NCBI GenBank assembly: GCA_045613385.1
Contig: JAZLAW010000016.1
Span: 59,858 to 123,857 of the forward strand
Direction of reading: 5' to 3'
DNA length: 64,000 nucleotides
Origin: SIG565 sp045613385
Lineage (GTDB): Bacteria; Bacillota; Clostridia; Oscillospirales; Acutalibacteraceae
Part shown: piece by piece, positions 26,959 through 35,855 of the stretch
Position numbering within the stretch: position 1 is the stretch's first letter
Layout: each line of letters starts with the position of its first letter
The notes under the pieces: generated by a model
Database searches by the model: none
Told to the model about the DNA's origin: nothing
Seen by the model: only the letters and a program-made list of their open reading frames with translations
Program-made: the position numbers and the translations under genes

Positions 26959-27876
26959 TTATTTGATTTCCTTAATATCATAAGGTGTTGTCTGGTATAC
27001 AAAATAGTTAAGCCAGTTAGAATAAAGCAGATTGGCATGTGAGCGCCAACTAACCTTCGGCGGATTTTCAGGATTATCGTCCGGAAAATAATTCTCAGGA
27101 ATTTCTATTGGCATACCCGCTGTCAAATCACGCAAATATTCCTGCTTAAGTGTATCGGAATCATATTCTGAGTGTCCCGTTATAAACACCTGTTTTCCCT
27201 GGTCAGTAGCGAGAGCATAAACACCCGCTTTTTCGGATAACGATAAAACCTTAAGTTCTGGAACCTTTTTTACATCTTCAAGCAATATTGTCGTATGTCT
27301 TGAATGCGGTACCATAAACTCATCATCAAAGCCGCGGAAAAGTATCGAGCTTTTATGCGTTACTGTGTGCGAAAACACACCGAAAAGCTTCTTATCAAGC
27401 GGTACTTTATTAATACCGTAATGATAATAAAGCGCGGCCTGAGCACCCCAACAGATATGAAAAGTGCTATGAACATGGGTTTTACTCCATTCCATAATTT
27501 CGCACAATTCTTCCCAATATTCCACTTCTTCAAACGGTATTTTTTCAACGGGTGCCCCTGTGATAATCATACCGTCGAATGTACGGTCGCGAACATCATC
27601 AAACGTTTTGTAAAAAGCAAAAAGATGCTCTGCCGAAACATTCTTCGAAACGTGACTTTTGGTATGCATAAGCTCTAAATCTACCTGAAGCGGAGAGTTT
27701 CCGAGCAGTCTGGAAAGTTGTGTTTCGGTTTCGATTTTTTTGGGCATTAAATTTAAAACAAGTATTTTAAGCGGTCGGATATCCTGGGTTATGGCTCTGG
27801 TTTCGGTCATAACAAATATATTTTCTTCACTTAAAGTCTTTACCGCCGGTAAATCGTTCGGTATTTTAATAGGCAT
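26959..27876 (-). CDS. metA: Homoserine O-acetyltransferase (MetA family)
   Basis: 305 residues with an AAGGAAA site. The catalytic triad of the MetA fold is intact: Cys142 in 'HICWGAQA' and His235/Glu237 in 'GHSEYDS'. Residue 111 is Glu ('GAPVEKIPFEEV'). In this family Glu at 111 goes with acetyl-CoA use, whereas Gly goes with succinyl-CoA, so the product should be O-acetylhomoserine despite the common 'succinyltransferase' label. The next gene upstream is metY, which uses O-acetylhomoserine; the gap is 17 bases. It is the last gene of a five-gene T-box operon. Confidence 0.95.
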   Translation of the reverse strand: MPIKIPNDLPAVKTLSEENIFVMTETRAITQDIRPLKILVLNLMPKKIETETQLSRLLGNSPLQVDLELMHTKSHVSKNVSAEHLFAFYKTFDDVRDRTFDGMIITGAPVEKIPFEEVEYWEELCEIMEWSKTHVHSTFHICWGAQAALYYHYGINKVPLDKKLFGVFSHTVTHKSSILFRGFDDEFMVPHSRHTTILLEDVKKVPELKVLSLSEKAGVYALATDQGKQVFITGHSEYDSDTLKQEYLRDLTAGMPIEIPENYFPDDNPENPPKVSWRSHANLLYSNWLNYFVYQTTPYDIKEIK

Positions 27877-27893
27877 AATCTATTTCCTTATCT

Positions 27894-29174
27894 TTAAATA
27901 TTATCGAGAGCCTGTTTAATATCGGCAATTAAATCTTCGGCATCTTCAATACCGCAGGAAAAACGAATAAGGTCGGGTGAAATACCTGCTGCTGCCAATT
28001 CATCATCATTCATCTGTCTGTGAGTTGCATTTGCAGGATGTAAGCAACAGGTTCTTGCATCGGCAACGTGGGTTTCAATAGCTGCAACTTTAAGATTCTT
28101 CATAAAGCTTTCTGCCGCTTTTCTGCCACCCTTTACACCGAAGCTAACTACACCGCAGGTTCCGTTGGGCATATATTTAGTAGCCAAATCATAGTACTTA
28201 TCACCTTCAAGACCTGGATAAGTTACCCAGGCAATGCGGTCATCGGCCTTTAAGGCTTTAGCAACGGCTAAACCATTTTCGCAATGTTTTCTCATTCTGA
28301 GATGCAGACTTTCGAGTCCCAAGTTTACATAGTAAGCATTCTGCGGAGACTGAATGCTACCAAAGTCACGCATAAGCTGGGCGGTAGCCTTGGTGATAAA
28401 AGCACATTCAAGACCAAAACGTTCGGTATAGGTAACACCGTGATAACTGTCATCCGGAGTGCAAAGTCCCGGGAATTTATCAGGATAGCGGGTCCAGTCG
28501 AATTTACCGGAGTCTACAATACAACCGCCTACACCGCTTCCGTGTCCATCCATATATTTAGTTGTTGAATGTGTAACAATATCTGCTCCCCATTCAAACG
28601 GACGGCAGTTTACAGGTGTCGCAAAGGTATTATCTATAATAAGCGGAACACCGTGGGCGTGAGCTGCATTTGCAAATCTCTCAATATCAAGAACTGCAAG
28701 AGCAGGGTTAGCAATAGTTTCACCGAAAACTGCTTTTGTGTTCTCGCGGAATGCCGCATTTAGTTCTTCATCTGTACAGTCGGGTGATACAAAGGTAAAT
28801 TCAATACCCATTCTTTTCATAGTAACGGCAAAAAGATTATAGGTTCCGCCATAAATTGCCGAAGAACAAACAACGTGGTCGCCGCAGGAAGCAATATTAA
28901 ATACTGCGAAGAAAGAAGCCGCCTGGCCGGAAGACGTAAGCATCGCGGCAGTACCGCCTTCAAGCTCACAAATTTTAGCCGCAACTGTATCACAGGTAGG
29001 ATTCTGAAGTCTGGAATAAAAATATCCACTTGCTTCCAAATCGAATAGTTTGCCCATATCTTCACTGGTTGCATATTTAAACGTTGTACTTTGGATTATC
29101 GGTACCTGGCGCGGTTCTCCGTTTCCCGGAGTATAACCGCCCTGTACACACTTTGTGCCAATTCCTTTATTCAT
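27894..29174 (-). CDS. metY: O-acetylhomoserine sulfhydrylase
   Basis: 426 residues, PLP-dependent Cys/Met metabolism family. The PLP-lysine lies in 'VTHSTTKYMDGHG', with 'YSRLQNPTCDTV' and 'TSSGQAASFFAVFNIA' upstream. The length and the 'IIDNTFATPVNCRPFEWGAD' segment fit O-acetylhomoserine aminocarboxypropyltransferase rather than cystathionine gamma-synthase. It makes homocysteine from O-acetylhomoserine and sulfide (or methionine from methanethiol). It starts 2 bases after the amidohydrolase gene. Confidence 0.93.
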   Translation of the reverse strand: MNKGIGTKCVQGGYTPGNGEPRQVPIIQSTTFKYATSEDMGKLFDLEASGYFYSRLQNPTCDTVAAKICELEGGTAAMLTSSGQAASFFAVFNIASCGDHVVCSSAIYGGTYNLFAVTMKRMGIEFTFVSPDCTDEELNAAFRENTKAVFGETIANPALAVLDIERFANAAHAHGVPLIIDNTFATPVNCRPFEWGADIVTHSTTKYMDGHGSGVGGCIVDSGKFDWTRYPDKFPGLCTPDDSYHGVTYTERFGLECAFITKATAQLMRDFGSIQSPQNAYYVNLGLESLHLRMRKHCENGLAVAKALKADDRIAWVTYPGLEGDKYYDLATKYMPNGTCGVVSFGVKGGRKAAESFMKNLKVAAIETHVADARTCCLHPANATHRQMNDDELAAAGISPDLIRFSCGIEDAEDLIADIKQALDNI

Positions 29175-29176
29175 TT

Positions 29177-29986
29177 TTAATCACCTATATCAAATAATTT
29201 TTTCGCGTTCTCGCTAAGAATTTTTTTGTTATCCGCTTCAGTAAGACCGAGTTTAAAAAATGATTCCAGCTCTGCAGTGGGAGACCACATTGGATAATCT
29301 GTACCAAAAAGCACTTTGTCCGCGCCGTAAAGTTCAATTATTTCTCTTGCCTTACCTATACTAATATACGGCAAACTCGATGAACAGTCAACATAAAAAT
29401 TATTAATTCCTGAAAGTTTATGGGCCGCTTCATCCCAAATAGACCAACCGCCGAAATGTGCGCCGATTACTGTAAGACCGGTATAAATTTCCAATACAGG
29501 TAGCAGTCTGTTAGGATTTGAAAAATCATATCTATTATCACCTGTATGCATAAGAATAGGTATATTTTCCTTTTCGCACATTTCATAAATTTTAAGGCAT
29601 CGGTGATCGTCTATCTTGAATTTCTGGATATCGGGGTGAAGTTTTACGCCCTGAAGACCGAGTTCCTTCAAGTGTTCTATATCAGATGCAATATCAGTAC
29701 TATCAGGATGTAGAGTGCCTAACCCTATAAGTTTACCGTTTGAATTTTTTACACTCTCGCAAATAAACTCATTTATACTTTTTACTTGTTTTGGTGTTGT
29801 AGCCACAGACTGCACAATGCATTTATCTATCCCCGCTTTTTTGCTTTCAAAAAACAGGTCATTTACAGTGCCTTTTGCGGCAAATGGTTGGTTGTAAAAA
29901 TTACTTGTGCCTTCCACTGCCCTTTCGACAATTTTTTCGGGATAAATATGGCAATGCGCATCTATAACATAATAATTATTTACCAT
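29177..29986 (-). CDS. Amidohydrolase 2 family metal-dependent hydrolase
   Basis: 269 residues with a TIM-barrel amidohydrolase layout: 'DAHCHIYP' (first metal His pair), 'GVKLHPDIQ', 'ILMHTGDN' (second-site His), 'VIGAHFGGW' and 'VLFGTDYPMWS' (catalytic Asp). Relatives include uronate isomerase-like and aminocarboxymuconate-semialdehyde decarboxylase-like enzymes, so the activity may be hydrolysis or decarboxylation. It overlaps the end of the acyl-CoA ligase fusion gene by 11 bases and is followed by metY. Its role in this amino-acid-regulated operon is unknown. Confidence 0.85.
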   Translation of the reverse strand: MVNNYYVIDAHCHIYPEKIVERAVEGTSNFYNQPFAAKGTVNDLFFESKKAGIDKCIVQSVATTPKQVKSINEFICESVKNSNGKLIGLGTLHPDSTDIASDIEHLKELGLQGVKLHPDIQKFKIDDHRCLKIYEMCEKENIPILMHTGDNRYDFSNPNRLLPVLEIYTGLTVIGAHFGGWSIWDEAAHKLSGINNFYVDCSSSLPYISIGKAREIIELYGADKVLFGTDYPMWSPTAELESFFKLGLTEADNKKILSENAKKLFDIGD

Positions 29987-32480
29987 TATTAAGACCTAAC
30001 TTTTCTGCTGCATTTTCGCGCATTTTATATTTTAAAATTTTTCCCGCAGCATTCATCGGGAACTTATCCATAAACTCTATATAGCGCGGAACTTTATGAC
30101 GCGCCATATTCGCCGCTATATATGACTTTAATTCTTCTTGAGTCATACTCTCGTTTTCTTTAAGTATAACACAAGCCATAATTTCTTCGCCGTACTGTTT
30201 ATCGGGTACGCCAATTACCTGAACATCGCGCACCTTAGGACAGGTGTATATAAATTCTTCAATTTCCTTAGGATAAATGTTTTCACCGCCGCGGATTATC
30301 ATATCCTTAAGTCTGCCTGTTATTCTGTAATTTCCATCTTTATCCCGACAGGCAAGGTCACCTGTATGCAGCCAACCATCTTTATCTATGGCTTCGGCGG
30401 TAGCCTTTGGCATTTTATAATATCCCTTCATAATATTATAACCGCGAGCTACAAATTCGCCGTTCACGCCATCAGGACAGTCAAAACCGGTTTCAGGGTC
30501 GATTATTTTACATTCGACATTTGCAAAAGCGCTACCTACTGTTTCGGTGCGTACCCTGAGTGAATCATAATAACTGCTCATAGTACATCCGGGGGATGCT
30601 TCGGTCTGACCGTAAACCGATACGATTTCTCGCATATTCATAATCTCTGTAGCCTTTTTCATAAGGTCGGCAGGACAGTTAGCTCCCGCCATAATGCCAA
30701 CACGCATATATGAAAAATCGGTTTTTGAAAAATCAGGATGCTGCATCATCGCGATAAACATAGTGGGAACACCGTTAAATGCCGTTATATGCTCACTATT
30801 TACACAAGCAAGTGCCGGTTTAGGTGAAAAGTAAGGCAACGGATACATTGTAGCACCGTGTGTCATCGATGCAGTCATAGAAAGCACCATCCCAAAGCAA
30901 TGGAACATAGGCACTTGTATCATCATACGGTCGGCAGTAGACAATTCCATATGGTCGCCGATATATTTACCGTTATTTACAACATTATAATGTGTAAGCA
31001 TAACGCCCTTCGGGAAACCTGTGGTGCCCGATGTATACTGCATATTGCACACATCATCCTTATGAACGGCAGCGGCCATTCTATATACAGTTTCAACAGG
31101 AACACGTGCTGCGCGTTCAAGTGACTGCTCCCAGTTTAAGCACCCTTTCATATTAAAGCCAACCGTTATAACGTTCCTTAAAAACGGTAATCTGCGGCTA
31201 TGAAGCGGTGAACCCGGTTCGGTTTTTTTAAGCTCGGGACACAGTTCTGATATAATCTCACCGTAATTACAGTCTTTAGCACCTTCAACCATAATAAGCG
31301 TATGGCTATCTGACTGTCTGAGCAGATACTCAATTTCGTGAATTTTATAGGCGGTATTAACCGTTACCAACACCGCGCCTATTTTTACAGTGGCCCAGAA
31401 AGCAATATACCACTGCGGAACATTGGATGCCCATACAGCTACGTGCGTACCGGCTTTAACCCCCATAGACACAAGTGTACGCGCGAAGGTATCAACATCA
31501 TCTCTGAACTCGCTATAGGTTCTTGTATAGTCAAGAGTTGTATATTTAAAGGCATACTGGTCGGGGAAAAGCTCTACCATTTTATCGAGCACCTGTGAGA
31601 AGGTTAAATCAATAAGGCGGTCCTTTTCCCACACATATTTACCCGTGTGCGCACGGTTATAATAAAGCATGGTTTCGTTTTTGGACGTATCGCCAAACTG
31701 CTTCATAAAGTTGACAAATTGCGAGAAGATGATTTCCATATCATCAAGTTCTTCGCACCAGGACGGATGCCATTCAAGTGATATAAAACCGTCATAGTTC
31801 ACTGAACGAAGCGCGGCCATCATTTCAGCCACCGGCAATTCACCTTCCCCGAGCAGACAGTATTCATAGCCTGTAGGGGTTGTAATGGCATCCTTAATAT
31901 GAACGTGCTTAATATAAGCACCAAGATTTTTTATTGTATCTTCAGGTTGCTCGTTTGCCATAAGAAAAGTTGCCGACATATCCCAAAGTGCCGCAAGATT
32001 ATCGTGGGCAAAAAGGTTGAGTACATCCAGTAATGCCCCCGTATTGCAGAACAAACCTGTTGTCTGCAGCAAAAGTGTAACGTTTTCCTTTTCTGCTACG
32101 GGTAATACCTTTTCTATTACATTAATTAAGTTTTCGCGGCTGCCATTGCCGTTATCTGATGCGTGTATACGTACATAAGGAATGCCCAAAGCCGATGAAA
32201 TTTCAATGCACTTAAAAATTTCTTCAAGGCACTTATCCTTAGTATCGGCATTTGCCGGGTCGCAAATAGTATCTATACACGGGATAGTGAGTTTCATTTC
32301 AAAGAGTTTACGTTTGGTTGCCGCAGCCGCATAATCGTGAAATGCGCCATTTTTATCGGTAAACAAACGGTTATATATATTATGGAGTTCAATACCGTCG
32401 AACTTATTTTCCTTTGCTACTTCACAAAACTCAAAGAATGAATTATCGTGCCAACCTTTAGTTGAGAAAGATAACTTCAT
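29976..32480 (-). CDS. Fusion of xylose-isomerase-like TIM barrel and AMP-forming acyl-CoA ligase
   Basis: 834 residues with a GAGGAGG site. Residues about 1-265 form a sugar phosphate isomerase/epimerase-type barrel: 'FDGIELHNIYN', 'GIPYVRIHASDNG', 'VHIKDA' and 'GFISLEWHPSW', which keep the typical Glu/Asp/His metal ligands. Residues about 285-834 form an ANL-superfamily ligase, with 'YTSGTTGFPKGVMLTH' (AMP/phosphate loop), 'VYGQTEASPG', 'GWLHTGDLACRD' and the C-terminal catalytic Lys in 'NAAGKILKYKM'. The ligase half resembles medium or branched-chain fatty-acyl-CoA synthetases. One frame spans both halves, so the fusion is real. Neither substrate is known. Confidence 0.88.
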   Translation of the reverse strand: MKLSFSTKGWHDNSFFEFCEVAKENKFDGIELHNIYNRLFTDKNGAFHDYAAAATKRKLFEMKLTIPCIDTICDPANADTKDKCLEEIFKCIEISSALGIPYVRIHASDNGNGSRENLINVIEKVLPVAEKENVTLLLQTTGLFCNTGALLDVLNLFAHDNLAALWDMSATFLMANEQPEDTIKNLGAYIKHVHIKDAITTPTGYEYCLLGEGELPVAEMMAALRSVNYDGFISLEWHPSWCEELDDMEIIFSQFVNFMKQFGDTSKNETMLYYNRAHTGKYVWEKDRLIDLTFSQVLDKMVELFPDQYAFKYTTLDYTRTYSEFRDDVDTFARTLVSMGVKAGTHVAVWASNVPQWYIAFWATVKIGAVLVTVNTAYKIHEIEYLLRQSDSHTLIMVEGAKDCNYGEIISELCPELKKTEPGSPLHSRRLPFLRNVITVGFNMKGCLNWEQSLERAARVPVETVYRMAAAVHKDDVCNMQYTSGTTGFPKGVMLTHYNVVNNGKYIGDHMELSTADRMMIQVPMFHCFGMVLSMTASMTHGATMYPLPYFSPKPALACVNSEHITAFNGVPTMFIAMMQHPDFSKTDFSYMRVGIMAGANCPADLMKKATEIMNMREIVSVYGQTEASPGCTMSSYYDSLRVRTETVGSAFANVECKIIDPETGFDCPDGVNGEFVARGYNIMKGYYKMPKATAEAIDKDGWLHTGDLACRDKDGNYRITGRLKDMIIRGGENIYPKEIEEFIYTCPKVRDVQVIGVPDKQYGEEIMACVILKENESMTQEELKSYIAANMARHKVPRYIEFMDKFPMNAAGKILKYKMRENAAEKLGLNNGK

Positions 32481-32482
32481 TT

Positions 32483-33868
32483 TTAAGCCTCCTCGTAAAC
32501 AATTTTATTAACTGCATTAATATATGCTCTGATACTCGCACCGAGTATATCTGTAGAAATACCGTTACCCGAATAAAGTTTTCCGTTTGCCCGTAATTTA
32601 ACAACGGCACATCCTACCGCTTCCTTGCCTTCGGTTACCGACTGTATCTGAAAATCATCAAGTTCATAATGTCTGCCTATTACCTGTTCTATAGCCAGAA
32701 AAGCCGCATCAACAGGTCCGTTGCCAATGCTTATGCCTTCGATGTTTTTGCCCTGTTTTGCGACGGTAATTTGAGCCGAAGCATTAATTATATTACCGGT
32801 ATTTATAACATAACTTACAAGCTTATATGTAGGTTCTACCTGCAAGGCAACCGAAGCAACTACGGCATCCAGTTCTTTTATGCCGACATTCTTTTTATCT
32901 GCAACGCGTAAAAATTCTTCGTAAACTTTATCCTGGTCATCATCACTTAAATCATAACCTAAATTAGAAACCGCCGCCATAACATCGGTCTTTGTATCGT
33001 TTTTATCGAGACTTATAATGTTATCTTCACCGACCGATGACGTTAGCACACTATTCTGATTTTTGCTATTATCTGAAATTCTATTAATCTGTGCAATAGT
33101 TCTGTTTATTTCTGTATATTTTATATCGGTGGAATATCCGTAGGAATTTCCGCAATTCATAATAACATTACTAAATGCATCAAGTGGAATTTCTTCTCCG
33201 CCTACACTTGTTTTTACACAGTCTGCCGCGCCACCGATAGCAAGTACTGCGCTACCGACCGCTAATGCGTATTTATTATTGGCAGCAATGCCGATTACCA
33301 CATTTTTTTCTTTGAGATATGCAAACTTATTAATAAAATCTGCAAATGTATCAGGCATATATACCGCCGCAGTATCGCAGAAGGTTATATTTGTTGCGCC
33401 GCTATCTACTGCCGCTTCTACTATTTGCTTTAAAAACTCGCTTTCGGCTCTTGTTGCATCCACAGCGCAAAATTCGACATCTACGCATTTTGATTTTGAA
33501 AGCGCCACCAATTCTTTAACAGTTTCCAACATTTTGTCGGGTTTTTTATGGCTCAAATATTCCATACCAAAGGTTGATACCGGCACTTCTATTCTGAGCC
33601 TTGCATTGAGCGCGCCGTTCAATGCGGCAACGGTATCTTCTACACTTTTTTTAGTCATTCCTACCGCAACCGATATAATGCTTTTCTTAACAACAGATGT
33701 TATTGTACGAATAAGTAAACTATCACTCTTAACATTTTCTATAGCCGGTAACTCTATAACATCAACACACAAATTTTGTAGTTGACGCGCAATTTCAATC
33801 TTTTCCTTAAAAGAAAATGTATTTCCTTTCCGGTTAAGTGTTGCATCCGAGATAATAATTTTTTTCAT
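32483..33868 (-). CDS. Degenerate 2-isopropylmalate synthase-like protein with intact LeuA regulatory domain
   Basis: 461 residues from the ATG at 33868 (AAAGGTGAG upstream). The order of secondary structure and many neutral motifs follow LeuA ('EIARQLQNLCVDVIELPA', 'VEFCAVDATRAESEFLKQIV', 'INFCDTAAVYMPD'-like). The catalytic parts are lost, however: the 'LRDGEQ' site reads 'LNRKGN', the HCHND metal site reads 'AANNK', and the 'HESGIHQDG' segment is missing. The C-terminal leucine-binding dimer domain is well kept ('GNGPVDAAFLAIEQVIG', 'ISTDILGASIRAYINAVN'). It is probably not a synthase and may be a sensor or partner subunit. It is the first gene after a T-box leader. Confidence 0.8.
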   Translation of the reverse strand: MKKIIISDATLNRKGNTFSFKEKIEIARQLQNLCVDVIELPAIENVKSDSLLIRTITSVVKKSIISVAVGMTKKSVEDTVAALNGALNARLRIEVPVSTFGMEYLSHKKPDKMLETVKELVALSKSKCVDVEFCAVDATRAESEFLKQIVEAAVDSGATNITFCDTAAVYMPDTFADFINKFAYLKEKNVVIGIAANNKYALAVGSAVLAIGGAADCVKTSVGGEEIPLDAFSNVIMNCGNSYGYSTDIKYTEINRTIAQINRISDNSKNQNSVLTSSVGEDNIISLDKNDTKTDVMAAVSNLGYDLSDDDQDKVYEEFLRVADKKNVGIKELDAVVASVALQVEPTYKLVSYVINTGNIINASAQITVAKQGKNIEGISIGNGPVDAAFLAIEQVIGRHYELDDFQIQSVTEGKEAVGCAVVKLRANGKLYSGNGISTDILGASIRAYINAVNKIVYEEA

Positions 33869-33904
33869 TTTTCTCACCTTTATAAAAAATTTTGCGTTAT
33901 ATCG

Positions 33905-34185
33905 ACCATAAAAACCAAAAAATCCCTGAGGTCGACTTTTACGACCTCAGGGACGAAATAACTTCGCGGTACCACCCTGATTGCCTATATCACACAGGCC
34001 ACTCATCAAGACTCCAACAAGTCTTTTGTTAAGATAACGGAACAACCCGTAACCGCTTACTGTTATTTGGGCGGTTCTGCTTAGGAGTGAGACTTTTCTA
34101 CCAAAAGTGTATCACGGTTTGCACCAACCACCGCTTCTCTGAAAAACTTAAAGGGTAGAAAATAATTCCTTCAACGCATTTAACG
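33905..34185 (-). ncRNA. T-box leader A (tentative leucine specifier)
   Basis: The T-box core AGGGTGGTACCGCG lies at 33965-33978 on the minus strand. Upstream are the AGAGA element and GGTTGGTGCAAACC loop of Stem I (about 34100-34140). The Stem I helix pairs TTTTCTACC with GGTAGAAAA; on the 3' side of the internal loop below it is CTC followed by A, in the usual specifier position, reading as a leucine codon. A terminator with 12-bp arms and a T6 run lies at 33914-33953. Uncharged tRNA should stabilise the antiterminator and turn on the operon. The class is certain; the specifier is a by-eye reading. Confidence 0.9.
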
Positions 34186-34190
34186 AAACT

Positions 34191-34219
34191 ATTATACTAC
34201 CCTTTTTTTACTTTGTCAA
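34191..34219 (-). promoter_or_regulatory. Sigma-A promoter of T-box operon A
   Basis: Minus-strand TTGACA (34214-34219) and TATAAT (34191-34196) with 17-base spacing, both perfect consensus. Confidence 0.92.
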
Positions 34220-34243
34220 GCAAAACATTTACTTGCCGATTAC

Positions 34244-35308
34244 CTATTTAACTAATTTTGTCCAGTTATAAGTATCTTCAATTTTACCCCACTGAATACC
34301 GGTTAAAGTATCGTAAAGGTTCTGTGTTACTTCACCGATTTCGCCATTATTAACAGCAAATTTCTCACCCTTATAGCAAAGTTCTCCGATAGGAGATACA
34401 ACTGCGGCAGTACCGCATCCCCAAGCTTCTTCAAGTTTGCCATCTCTGAGTGCCTTTTCAAGCTCATCTATGCTTAAAAGTCTTTCTTCAACGGTATATC
34501 CTTTACCCTTTAATACCTCGATACAAGATTTACGGGTAATACCCGGAAGAATTGAGCCTGAGAGCATAGGAGTTACTATCTTACCATCGATTTTGAACAT
34601 AACGTTCATAGCACCGACTTCTTCGATATACTTTCTTTCTACACCATCAAGCCAGAGAACCTGTGAATAGCCCTGTTTTTCAGCTCTCTCACCCGCTCTG
34701 TTACTTGCGGCATAGTTACCGCCGCATTTAGCGTAACCTGTACCGCCGCGTACGGCACGTACATCTTCATCTTCTATCATAATTTTAACAGGATTTATTC
34801 CTTCTTTATAATAACTGCCTACAGGAGATGCAATAATCACAAATCTTGCATTATGTACTGCATGAACTCCCAAGGTCTCATCATTACCGAACATAAACGG
34901 ACGCAGATAGAGTGAAGTGCCTTCGTTATACGGTGTCCAATCTTTTTCACAAGATACAAATGCTTCGAGCACTTCCATAGCCATATCTTCAGGAATCTGC
35001 GGAAGACACAAACGGTCTGCCGAATTATTCATTCTGCGGATATTTTCAATCGGGCGGAAAAGCTGAACTTCACCGTCTTTACGGCGATATGCTTTAAGGC
35101 CTTCGAAAATTTCCGAGCCGTAATGCAAAACTGTTGAAGCAGGGTGCAAAGAAATATTTTCAAAAGGAACTATTCTTGCATCGTGCCAACCTTCCTCGCG
35201 GGAATAATCCATAATAAACATATGGTCGGTAAAATATTTACCAAAGCCAAGTATACTGCTATCGGGTTTTTTTTTCGGACATGTGGTTTTTGTTATACTA
35301 ATCTGCAT
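34244..35308 (-). CDS. ilvE: Branched-chain amino acid aminotransferase
   Basis: 354 residues from the ATG at 35308, which has AAAGGAG; the open frame to 35338 overlaps the previous gene. Fold-type IV PLP enzyme, long (eukaryote-like) BCAT subgroup: 'LHYGSEIFEGLKAYR', 'YLRPFMFG', 'GGTGYAKCGGNYAAS' with the PLP-Lys, 'QVLWLDG..YIEEVGAMN' and 'GSILPGITRKS'. It interconverts Val/Leu/Ile with their 2-oxoacids. It lies 13 bases after the gamma subunit of a 2-oxoacid:ferredoxin oxidoreductase, a direct functional neighbour that shares the 2-oxoacid. It is the last gene of T-box operon B. Confidence 0.96.
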   Translation of the reverse strand: MQISITKTTCPKKKPDSSILGFGKYFTDHMFIMDYSREEGWHDARIVPFENISLHPASTVLHYGSEIFEGLKAYRRKDGEVQLFRPIENIRRMNNSADRLCLPQIPEDMAMEVLEAFVSCEKDWTPYNEGTSLYLRPFMFGNDETLGVHAVHNARFVIIASPVGSYYKEGINPVKIMIEDEDVRAVRGGTGYAKCGGNYAASNRAGERAEKQGYSQVLWLDGVERKYIEEVGAMNVMFKIDGKIVTPMLSGSILPGITRKSCIEVLKGKGYTVEERLLSIDELEKALRDGKLEEAWGCGTAAVVSPIGELCYKGEKFAVNNGEIGEVTQNLYDTLTGIQWGKIEDTYNWTKLVK

Positions 35309-35321
35309 TTTTACCACTCCT

Positions 35322-35855
35322 TTAATATTGGGCGCCAAGGCGCATTACATTCAAATTAACATCGAGCATATCTGCGCGTTTTGCCGATATTACCTTTTTA
35401 AGTGCCGCGGTAACACTTTCATCGCTAAATTCGCCAAGTTCATTTAAAACCTTGCCGACAATAATCATATTAGCCAATGTGGGTGTCTTATTATCACTTG
35501 CTAACTTTGTAGCAGGGATATAATAAACATCAACATCCGTTCTCTTAACCTGTCTCTCAACAAGTGTTGAATCAACAAATATTTTACCGCCCGGAACCAC
35601 AGAATCTTCGTATTTATCCAAAGACGGAAGATTCATAGCGATTAAAACATCGGGGTTTGATACTATAGGAGAACCTACAGGTGTATCGCTTACAATAACG
35701 CTGCAACTTGCTGTACCGCCACGCATTTCAGGTCCGTATGACGGCAACCAACTTACCTGCTTATCTTCGGTAAGACCTTTGTATGCCAAAAACTTACCTG
35801 AGAAGAGTATACCCTGACCTCCGAAACCTGCAAAAAGAAAATTAGTTGTTTTCAT
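35322..35855 (-). CDS. vorC: 2-oxoacid:ferredoxin oxidoreductase, gamma subunit (VOR type)
   Basis: 177 residues. 'FAGFGGQGILFSGKFLAYKG', 'SWLPSYGPEMRGGTASCSVIVSD' and 'LIAMNLPSLDKY' define the gamma domain of the pyruvate/2-oxoisovalerate/2-oxoglutarate ferredoxin oxidoreductases, which binds CoA in the complex. The subunit order ferredoxin-alpha-beta-gamma matches VOR/KOR enzymes. The start overlaps the beta gene stop by 1 base. Assignment to branched-chain 2-oxoacids comes from the adjacent ilvE, so 2-oxoglutarate (korC) is the alternative. Confidence 0.85.
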   Translation of the reverse strand: MKTTNFLFAGFGGQGILFSGKFLAYKGLTEDKQVSWLPSYGPEMRGGTASCSVIVSDTPVGSPIVSNPDVLIAMNLPSLDKYEDSVVPGGKIFVDSTLVERQVKRTDVDVYYIPATKLASDNKTPTLANMIIVGKVLNELGEFSDESVTAALKKVISAKRADMLDVNLNVMRLGAQY

